A program made the position numbers and the translations under genes. The notes under the pieces are model-generated. The model did no database searches. It was not told the DNA's origin and saw nothing but the letters and a program-made list of their open reading frames with translations. A stretch of DNA of 5,648 nucleotides from Actinomycetota bacterium (lineage in GTDB: Bacteria > Actinomycetota > Actinomycetes > Nanopelagicales > Nanopelagicaceae). Position 1 is the stretch's first letter, and the number at the start of each line of letters is the position of its first letter. The stretch lies in assembly GCA_947452525.1 (NCBI GenBank), contig CANGCW010000068.1, forward strand, positions 1-5,648, given 5' to 3'. Positions 1 through 4,666 of this stretch are shown piece by piece.

Positions 1-92
1 ACACTGACGGTATCAGGGTGGAGATCCCACTGAGAAGTGGCAGGTGCTTGGTTCTTAGATGAATATCCCCAAGGGCGCTTGCGTCGAGTCAT
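1..92 (-). CDS. 5' end of a divergent gene of unknown product (partial)
   Basis: On the minus strand an ATG at 92-90 opens a frame that stays free of stops for 30 codons and leaves the window at its left edge. The visible N-terminus is MTRRKRPWGYSSKN..., strongly basic for the first six residues and then polar. There is no signal peptide, membrane segment or motif that I recognise. Support for a real gene is the open frame plus a TANNNT box (TAAACT, 104-99) exactly six bases before the ATG, as expected for a leaderless actinobacterial transcript; no Shine-Dalgarno sequence is visible. Thirty open codons alone are weak evidence. The competing plus-strand reading (frame 3, ending in a stop at 60-62) uses AGG/AGA codons and lacks such support. 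Function unknown. Confidence 0.5.
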   Translation of the reverse strand, partial: MTRRKRPWGYSSKNQAPATSQWDLHPDTVS

Positions 93-98
93 GGCTGA

Positions 99-104
99 AG
101 TTTA
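99..104 (-). promoter_or_regulatory. -10 box of a leaderless promoter for the leftward gene
   Basis: Read on the minus strand, 104-99 is TAAACT, a match to the actinobacterial -10 consensus TANNNT. Six bases separate its last T from the ATG at 92-90, which places the expected transcription start on the A of the ATG. No convincing -35 hexamer is seen at the usual distance, which would lie over the start of the ABC gene. Many actinobacterial promoters lack a recognisable -35. The assignment is inferred from spacing. Confidence 0.5.
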
Positions 105-109
105 GAGGC

Positions 110-115
110 TAGGCT
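110..115 (+). promoter_or_regulatory. -10 box of a leaderless promoter for the ABC exporter operon
   Basis: TAGGCT at 110-115 fits TANNNT, and its last T lies seven positions before the A of the ATG at 122, so the transcript would begin at the start codon. The nearest purine-rich stretch (GAGG, 105-108) is 13 bases from the ATG, too far for a normal Shine-Dalgarno sequence, which favours leaderless translation. The box sits in a direct repeat of AGGCT (106-110 and 111-115). No clear -35 element is visible. Confidence 0.5.
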
Positions 116-121
116 CCAGTT

Positions 122-1045
122 ATGAATGGCGTACCCCAATCTAAGACCGCAATCTCCGTTACGGGCCTCACCAAGGTTTATGGTGATCGAAGAGCTGTTT
201 CAGATGCAAAATTCGAGGTTCCACTAGGCACAATCTGTGGTTTTGTCGGGCCGAATGGTTCGGGTAAGACCACCACAATCCGCATGCTCTTGGGGCTGAT
301 TGAACCCACTGCTGGAACGGGCTCAGTTCTCGGTTCACCTATTAGTAAGCCCTCCGAATATCTGGCAAGCGTTGGAGCGATGATTGAAGGGCCGGCCTTC
401 TACCCAGCGTTGAGTGGTGCTGAGAATCTCAAAGTGCTTGCGACAATGGGCGGGTACCCGCTCGAGCGGGTACCCGAGTTGCTGCAAGTAGTTGGCCTAG
501 GCGAACGTGGTCGCTCGAAGTACAAGACTTATTCATTAGGAATGAAACAGCGCCTCGGAATTGCTGCAGCTCTCCTTCCTAACCCACAACTTCTTATTCT
601 CGATGAGCCAACGAATGGTCTTGATCCCAGTGGCATTCAAGAGATTAGAAATCTTCTCAAGGAGCTAGCATCGAAGGGGACGAGCGTCTTCGTCTCCTCC
701 CATCTCCTCAGTGAGCTCGAGATGATTGCTGAGTATCTCGTGATGTTGCGCGAGGGCAAGGTCATCTACTTTGGAAAGACCGATGACTTACTTCATGCCC
801 AACAGACGCTTATTGTTGTAACGCCGGAGTATCAAGTAGATCAAGATCGCCTACTCGCACTTCTTATCGCTGCAAACTTCCACGTGCAAGTGCGTGATGG
901 CAAGTTAGTCATCGATGGCGCTAAAGAGATTACAGCAGAGATTAATCGGATCGCATTTGCAGCCGGTATCACGCTCTCGGAGTTAAGTATTGAGAAACCA
1001 ACGTTGGAAGAGACCTTCTTCGACATGACTGGAGATGCAGAATGA
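122..1045 (+). CDS. ABC exporter ATP-binding subunit, BcrA/CcmA-like (ABC-2 type)
   Basis: This 307-residue cytoplasmic ATPase should drive the permease encoded next. Visible motifs are Walker A GPNGSGKT (43-50), a Q-loop region IEGPAFYPALSGAENL (88-103) with Glu at the usual Gln position as is common in the bacitracin-resistance BcrA group, the signature YSLGMKQRL (137-145) in place of LSGGQ, Walker B LLILDEP with the D-loop NGLDP (157-169; catalytic Glu162), and the H-loop His194 in SSHLLSE. The 220-307 tail ends in ETFFDMTG, typical of this family. An in-frame stop at 110-112 makes the ATG at 122 the first possible start. The last codons overlap the permease start. The family exports peptide antibiotics, lipids or other hydrophobic compounds; the substrate here cannot be told. 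The gene contains a 26-bp perfect palindrome at 451-476. Confidence 0.93.
   Translation: MNGVPQSKTAISVTGLTKVYGDRRAVSDAKFEVPLGTICGFVGPNGSGKTTTIRMLLGLIEPTAGTGSVLGSPISKPSEYLASVGAMIEGPAFYPALSGAENLKVLATMGGYPLERVPELLQVVGLGERGRSKYKTYSLGMKQRLGIAAALLPNPQLLILDEPTNGLDPSGIQEIRNLLKELASKGTSVFVSSHLLSELEMIAEYLVMLREGKVIYFGKTDDLLHAQQTLIVVTPEYQVDQDRLLALLIAANFHVQVRDGKLVIDGAKEITAEINRIAFAAGITLSELSIEKPTLEETFFDMTGDAE
451..476. repeat. 26-bp perfect palindrome inside the ABC ATPase gene
   Basis: Two copies of the self-complementary 10-mer CGGGTACCCG (451-460 and 467-476) flank the self-complementary hexamer CTCGAG (461-466), so the whole 26 bases equal their own reverse complement. Symmetry breaks immediately outside (G450 and A477). 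It encodes YPLERVP and neighbouring residues at about 110-119 of the ATPase and keeps the frame. It is clearly richer in G+C than the flanking gene. Role unknown: it could form a hairpin, bind a dimeric protein, be a dispersed palindromic repeat, or be chance. Confidence 0.9.
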
Positions 1046-1836
1046 TTAAAGTTGCGCTCGCTGAACTTCGTAAACTTCGCAGGCCTACACTCTCTATTCC
1101 AACACTTGCCATTATCTCTGGCCTCTCCACTTTCTTCACATGGTGGGTCTTCCATTCGGTAGATAATGGCCACAACGGTCAACGAGGTGAGTCAATCTCT
1201 GTCGCGACCCTCAGTTCACCACGTGGCCTCGCCTACGGCTTCACAATAATGAGTTTCTTTCTCGGAATGGCCGCCTACTCAATCTTTGCATCACAGAGTG
1301 CGAATGAGTACACCTTGGGAACACTTCGCAATCTCTTGGTCCGCCAACCCTCTCGGATCAAACTCCTAGTGGGAAAATTTCTGGCGATGTCTGCCTTTGC
1401 AATTGTGATGATCTCATCCGCAGCGCTTGCTAGTTTTATTACCGGCTATCTCATGGCCGGATCAGCCGGAGTAAATACCGATTCATGGTTCACCTCTGCA
1501 GGCCTATCGCAATTTGGAAAGAGCTATATCAATATCTTTATCTCTGTAATTGCCTTTGGCACGATTGGCATGGCGATTGGAATCATTCTCCGTTCACCCA
1601 TCTCATCCCTTGCTATCGGATTGCTCTGGTTTGTGATCGTGGAGAACATTCTCGGCGGTCTCATCATCTCTACGGTGAAGTGGCTACCGGGGCAGAATTT
1701 GATGTTGGTCGGTGACGGAGGTGCTTTGAGTTCGACCATCTCGTATTCGCATGCACTCGGCATAAGCGCGCTCTATCTCCTCGCTCTCATCGCGCTCTCA
1801 GGCTCGCTCTTCAAGCGGAGAGATGTGGCGAGTTAA
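1042..1836 (+). CDS. ABC-2 type exporter permease subunit
   Basis: This 264-residue integral membrane protein is the likely channel partner of the preceding ATPase. It has about six hydrophobic segments, near residues 18-37, 63-83, 108-136, 160-183, 187-212 and 237-257, with the basic N-terminus (KVALAELRKLRR) and C-terminus (FKRRDVAS) probably cytoplasmic. The stretch ANEYTLGTLRNLLVRQPSRIKLLVGKF (87-113), after the second helix, is the conserved cytoplasmic coupling region of ABC-2 permeases. The length is normal for a one-domain BcrB-like permease working as a dimer. Its ATG overlaps the ATPase stop (ATGA, 1042-1045), and GGAG at 1031-1034 lies seven bases upstream, so translation is coupled and a 1:1 complex is implied. 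No terminator hairpin is visible downstream. Substrate unknown. Confidence 0.9.
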   Translation: MIKVALAELRKLRRPTLSIPTLAIISGLSTFFTWWVFHSVDNGHNGQRGESISVATLSSPRGLAYGFTIMSFFLGMAAYSIFASQSANEYTLGTLRNLLVRQPSRIKLLVGKFLAMSAFAIVMISSAALASFITGYLMAGSAGVNTDSWFTSAGLSQFGKSYINIFISVIAFGTIGMAIGIILRSPISSLAIGLLWFVIVENILGGLIISTVKWLPGQNLMLVGDGGALSSTISYSHALGISALYLLALIALSGSLFKRRDVAS

Positions 1837-1858
1837 GCGGGATTTTGAAGGGGACGAC

Positions 1859-1871
1859 GTAGACTATCTAC
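1859..1871 (+). promoter_or_regulatory. Probable promoter and dyad upstream of the wall hydrolase
   Basis: The 67-base gap after the permease contains TAGACT (1860-1865), a TANNNT -10 candidate that would start transcription near 1872 and give a leader of about 32 bases. The box lies in an inverted repeat, GTAGA (1859-1863) and TCTAC (1867-1871) around a 3-base centre, which could be an operator or chance. No -35 at standard spacing is evident. This is the only plausible promoter I see for the hydrolase-tilS-hpt-ftsH run. Confidence 0.4.
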
Positions 1872-1893
1872 CTTAACTGCCCCCACAGTTTTC

Positions 1894-1899
1894 GGAGAG
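1894..1899 (+). promoter_or_regulatory. Ribosome binding site of the wall hydrolase
   Basis: GGAGAG ends four bases before the ATG at 1904. It supports this start and a leadered mRNA, unlike the leaderless layout inferred for the exporter operon. Confidence 0.6.
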
Positions 1900-1903
1900 A
1901 TAG

Positions 1904-3118
1904 ATGCGTAAATCAAAAGTTCTCGTGCTGGTATTGAGCACCGCACTTCTACTGAGCGGCGCCGTAAGCGCCGACGCTTTCTACGATAAGACCCCAAAAC
2001 CTACAAAGGCACAGATTGATGCTGCGAAGGCGGCAGAGCTTGTAAAGCAGAAGGCTGCTAGCGCCGCCGCATCAAAGTTGAATTCAGCAAAGAGCACACT
2101 TCGTCAGTTAACAGCTGCATCTGATGCAGCGACAGCGAAATACCACGTCGCACAGAGAAATTTGAAAGCAGCAACGATTACAGCGAACAATGCTGCGCAG
2201 CACTCTCGTGAAGCACAAGCCGCCGTCTCCGCAGCGAGCGCCACAATCGGTCGCATGGCAACAAATGCCTACATCATGGGCTCGGGCTTTACAGATATTG
2301 AATCGATCCTTCACTCCAATGGTCCGCAGGATCTCATTGACCGACTCTCCACTCTTAATCAACTCGGTGCATCTAATAGCACGGCGCTGAAGAGATACCA
2401 GAGTGCAGCGATTGTTGCGAAGCAGGCGAAGATCGCAGCGGATGCTGCGCAGGCTGCACAAGTAGTTGCAACGCAGAAGGTTGCAGCAGCGAAGGCAATT
2501 GCAGATCAGGCGAAGGCCGACCAAGCTAAAGAAGTTGCGAAGCTCTCAGCAATTCAGAACAAGTTGATGGCAGAACTTTCAAAGGCACGCAATATTCGTC
2601 TGACACTTGAACAACAATTACAGCTCGCACAACTAGAAGAGGCGAATGCAAATATTGCTTCGCATACTTCTGGCCAATTTAAGGTCTGGCCGGATAAGGG
2701 ATTTAAGGGACGTTCCACAACACGCTCTACGGATGCAATCCGTGCATCTGCCGTTGCCTATGCGAAGAAGCAGGTATTGGCACGTAAGCCATATGTCTGG
2801 GGCGCCCAAGGCCCAAATAGTTATGACTGTTCTGGCCTTGTTTACGCTGCATATAAGTCAGCTGGCCTTGGCTATCCAAACTGGTCTCGCCTCAATGCAG
2901 CGCTCTACTTCGTTGATACAAAGCGCGTCCCACTCAGCCAACTCATTCCTGGCGATCTTCTCTTCTACTCTTACGATGGAAGTGTTCAGAATATTCACCA
3001 CATCACAATCTATGCAGGTAATGGAATGATGTGGGAGGCGAACTCAAAGAGAACCGGCCTCATCTTCTCTAACATCTACAGCGTTAAGGGACTTATGCCT
3101 TCTGGCGGCCGAGTCTAA
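1904..3118 (+). CDS. Secreted coiled-coil NlpC/P60 peptidoglycan endopeptidase, RipA-like
   Basis: This 404-residue secreted protein probably cuts peptide stems of peptidoglycan during growth or septum splitting. A signal peptide covers residues 1-25: basic MRKSK, a hydrophobic core LVLVLSTALLL, and a likely signal peptidase I site after SADA. Residues 35-125 and 160-250 are Ala/Lys/Gln-rich helical coiled coil, with an SGFTDIESILHS-like hinge (127-138) as in mycobacterial and corynebacterial homologues. A linker leads to the NlpC/P60 domain (about 276-395) with YDCSGL (catalytic Cys309), IPGDLLFY (348-355), HHITIYAG (His366) and MWEAN (Glu378). The Cys-His-Glu set and the 12-residue His-to-Glu spacing agree with what I recall for M. 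tuberculosis RipA (C383/H432/E444). The coiled coil probably self-inhibits or docks on an FtsEX-type partner, by analogy only. tilS follows after five bases. Confidence 0.92.
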   Translation: MRKSKVLVLVLSTALLLSGAVSADAFYDKTPKPTKAQIDAAKAAELVKQKAASAAASKLNSAKSTLRQLTAASDAATAKYHVAQRNLKAATITANNAAQHSREAQAAVSAASATIGRMATNAYIMGSGFTDIESILHSNGPQDLIDRLSTLNQLGASNSTALKRYQSAAIVAKQAKIAADAAQAAQVVATQKVAAAKAIADQAKADQAKEVAKLSAIQNKLMAELSKARNIRLTLEQQLQLAQLEEANANIASHTSGQFKVWPDKGFKGRSTTRSTDAIRASAVAYAKKQVLARKPYVWGAQGPNSYDCSGLVYAAYKSAGLGYPNWSRLNAALYFVDTKRVPLSQLIPGDLLFYSYDGSVQNIHHITIYAGNGMMWEANSKRTGLIFSNIYSVKGLMPSGGRV

Positions 3119-3123
3119 ATTTC

Positions 3124-4098
3124 GTGAAGTCAACGCTCGCTGCATGTAAGAAGGTACGACCACTCCTTGCCACGGTTGCAGTGGGAGATACCGTTCTCGT
3201 CGGAGTATCTGGCGGCGCAGATTCACTCGCGCTTGCAATTGTTCTCTTTCGTGAAGCGCAAGAGCGCGAGATTAAAGTTATTCCCGTTGTGCTCAATCAC
3301 AACTTGCAAGATGGTTCACGAGCGATAGCCGAAGCTGCAGCAGAACGCCTTCGCGCAATGGGTTATAACGAAGTCATCATCCGCGATTTAACAGTCGTCG
3401 TAACCGATGGCATGGAGAGTTCAGCACGTCGTGCTCGTTATGAAGAGTTTGAAAGGTTGCTCGCGGAAAAATCTGCGAGCGCACTCTTCCTTGCGCATAC
3501 CCATAACGATCAAGCAGAGAGCGTTCTACTCGGACTCGTCCGTGGCTCGGGTGGAAAATCACTCTCAGGTATGGCGCCAATTAACGGTCGCTACCTCCGT
3601 CCCTTTCTCTCAATAACTCGTGAAGAGACCGAGGAGATCTGTCGTGAGAACTCGGTTGAGTTCTGGATTGATCCACATAACAACCAGTTGGAGTTTGCAC
3701 GAGTAAAGATTCGAAACGAACTCCTTCCGCACTTTGAAGAGTTACTTGGTCCCGGCATCGCCGATGCGCTCGTCCGTAGCGCGACCCTGCTCCGTCAAGA
3801 TGGGGAGGCGCTCGACCAACTGGCGGCCGAGGCAACGGCTGCGAACCCGGAGCTCGATTGCGCCAATCTGGCAAAGCTCCCGGTTGCGATCAGGTCCCGC
3901 CTTCTGCGTGGGGCGATTTACGCTGCCGGAGCCCCTTCCGGCTCCATTTCGGCCGACCACGTGGCCCCGGTTGAGGCGCTCGTCACAGATTGGCACGGTC
4001 AGGGCCAGATTAGCCTCCCGGGTGGTGTGAAGGTGGAGCGAATTTCGGGCAGACTTTCGCTCTCACAGCAGAAGGAGAATCGTGGACCGACTAACTAG
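3124..4098 (+). CDS. tilS: tRNA(Ile)-lysidine synthase
   Basis: TilS uses ATP and lysine to convert C34 of the tRNA-Ile2 anticodon CAU to lysidine, so that it reads AUA and is charged with isoleucine. The N-terminal PP-loop ATPase is clear: SGGADS (29-34), LNHNLQ (58-62, normally VDHGLR), ARRARYEEF (101-109), LAHTHNDQAESVLLGLVRGSG (123-143), and WIDPHN with RVKIRNELLPHFEEL (180-207). At 324 residues it has the helical middle region but lacks the C-terminal TilS domain of E. coli TilS, as is usual in actinobacteria. The GTG at 3124 gives a conventional N-terminus. No Shine-Dalgarno sequence precedes it, and it lies five bases after the hydrolase stop, suggesting translational coupling. The 3' third (about 3750-4050) is sharply richer in G+C than the rest of the gene. 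It overlaps hpt by 17 bases. Confidence 0.95.
   Translation: MKSTLAACKKVRPLLATVAVGDTVLVGVSGGADSLALAIVLFREAQEREIKVIPVVLNHNLQDGSRAIAEAAAERLRAMGYNEVIIRDLTVVVTDGMESSARRARYEEFERLLAEKSASALFLAHTHNDQAESVLLGLVRGSGGKSLSGMAPINGRYLRPFLSITREETEEICRENSVEFWIDPHNNQLEFARVKIRNELLPHFEELLGPGIADALVRSATLLRQDGEALDQLAAEATAANPELDCANLAKLPVAIRSRLLRGAIYAAGAPSGSISADHVAPVEALVTDWHGQGQISLPGGVKVERISGRLSLSQQKENRGPTN
3750..4050. other. GC-rich patch in the 3' part of tilS
   Basis: By hand count G+C is about 40% at 3661-3720, 58% at 3721-3780, then 70%, 65%, 67% and 67% in the four 60-base lines covering 3781-4020, 53% at 4021-4080 and 52% at 4081-4140. Codons in the patch often end in G or C (GCC, CTG, CGG, CCG), unlike the first two thirds of tilS. 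The frame is intact. It covers roughly residues 209-305, after the PP-loop domain. Confidence 0.7.
4072..4077 (+). promoter_or_regulatory. Ribosome binding site deciding the hpt start
   Basis: AAGGAG inside the last codons of tilS ends four bases before the GTG at 4082. It is the strongest Shine-Dalgarno match in the window and supports GTG 4082 as the hpt start despite the 17-base overlap with tilS. Confidence 0.75.
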
Positions 4099-4633
4099 TG
4101 GCACCGATGTTGAAAAGGTAATCGTCACGGCAGATCAGATCACTGCCCGTCTTACCGAAATCGCGCGCGAAGTTGAGAAAGATTATGAAGGTCGCGAGCT
4201 TCTCCTCATTGGAATTCTTAAGGGCGCAGTCATGACAATGGCTGACTTCTCGCGCGCACTCAATCGCCATGTTGAGATGGATTGGATGGCAGTTTCAAGC
4301 TACGGCTCTGGAACAAAGTCGAGTGGCGTCGTTCGCATTCTCAAAGATCTCGATCGCGATATTACGGGTAAGGATGTATTGATCGTTGAAGATATCGTCG
4401 ATACCGGTCTCACACTTGCGTGGTTGAAATCAAACTTGGAATCGCGCGGTACTAACTCTGTAGAAATTCTCACCATGCTCCGCAAGCCTGAAGCCGCAAA
4501 GGTTGAAGTTGATGTGAAGTATGTCGGCTTCGATATTCCAACTGAGTTCGTTATTGGTTATGGCCTCGACTTTAACGAGAAGTATCGCAATCTCGATTTC
4601 ATTGGCGTACTAGCAAAGCACATGTACTCCTAA
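4082..4633 (+). CDS. hpt: Hypoxanthine(-guanine) phosphoribosyltransferase
   Basis: This 183-residue cytoplasmic enzyme joins hypoxanthine or guanine to PRPP to make IMP or GMP in purine salvage. Family motifs are complete: LIGILKGAV (42-50, PPi-binding loop), SSYGSGTKSSG (72-82, the flexible active-site loop), the PRPP-binding motif VEDIVDTGLTL (102-112, with the acidic pair E103-D104), the purine-contact region around RKPEAAKVEVDVKYVGFDIP (134-153), and GYGLDFNEKYRNL (159-171). Length is normal for bacterial HPRT. The GTG start is fixed by AAGGAG four bases upstream. Placement between tilS and ftsH is the conserved order in many Gram-positive bacteria; in Bacillus, TilS and HprT are reported to associate and affect ftsH expression, so a similar link here is possible but inferred. 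Confidence 0.95.
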   Translation: MDRLTSGTDVEKVIVTADQITARLTEIAREVEKDYEGRELLLIGILKGAVMTMADFSRALNRHVEMDWMAVSSYGSGTKSSGVVRILKDLDRDITGKDVLIVEDIVDTGLTLAWLKSNLESRGTNSVEILTMLRKPEAAKVEVDVKYVGFDIPTEFVIGYGLDFNEKYRNLDFIGVLAKHMYS

Positions 4634-4666
4634 ACCATTACGAGCGACGTAGAGAAGAGATTATTG
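4634..4666 (+). promoter_or_regulatory. hpt-ftsH intergenic leader with weak ribosome binding site
   Basis: These 33 bases hold no hairpin terminator and no convincing -10 and -35 pair. The purine run at 4651-4660 is the only candidate ribosome binding site for ftsH. TAGAGA at 4650-4655 lacks the final T of TANNNT. Read-through from hpt is therefore the simplest way for ftsH to be transcribed, though a weak internal promoter is not excluded. Confidence 0.35.

Noticed and set aside
3..62. Plus-strand frame 3 from the left edge (TDGIRVEIPLRSG...), which could pass for the tail of a sensor kinase
   Set aside because: Only 19 codons, rich in AGG/AGA, no confirming motif, and the minus-strand frame over the same bases has a start and a placed -10 box.
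841..1182. 113-codon minus-strand frame across the ATPase-permease junction
   Set aside because: It lies antisense to two well-supported overlapping genes and has no motif.
2108..2524. 138-codon minus-strand frame opposite the hydrolase coiled coil
   Set aside because: The Cys/Arg-rich translation is the antisense of Ala/Lys-rich codons in a well-supported gene. No start signal.
3116..3121. TAAATT before tilS as a leaderless -10 box
   Set aside because: Its last T is only two bases before the GTG, so transcription would begin inside the gene. Coupling to the hydrolase is simpler.
3423..3480. Two short dyads in tilS: AGCACG/CGTGCT (3423-3435) and GCTCGC/GCGAGC (3459-3480)
   Set aside because: Six-base arms are expected several times by chance in a window of this size. 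The first falls on Arg/Ala codons of a conserved motif.
3928..3945. GGAGCC/GGCTCC hairpin with a 6-base loop
   Set aside because: It lies within tilS coding sequence, has no T-run and sits in GC-rich DNA, so it is not a terminator.
3581..4030. Open frames of 84 to 98 codons on both strands in the 3' part of tilS
   Set aside because: Stop codons are rare in this GC-rich patch, so several frames stay open. None has a family motif or start signal.
4161..4170. TCGCGCGCGA palindrome in hpt
   Set aside because: Ten bases only, and it follows from the codons for IAREV.
4645..4653. CGACGTAGA shared by the leader upstream of ftsH and the promoter of the hydrolase (1855-1863)
   Set aside because: A shared 9-mer is expected many times by chance in 5.6 kb, and the ftsH copy lacks the -10 final T.
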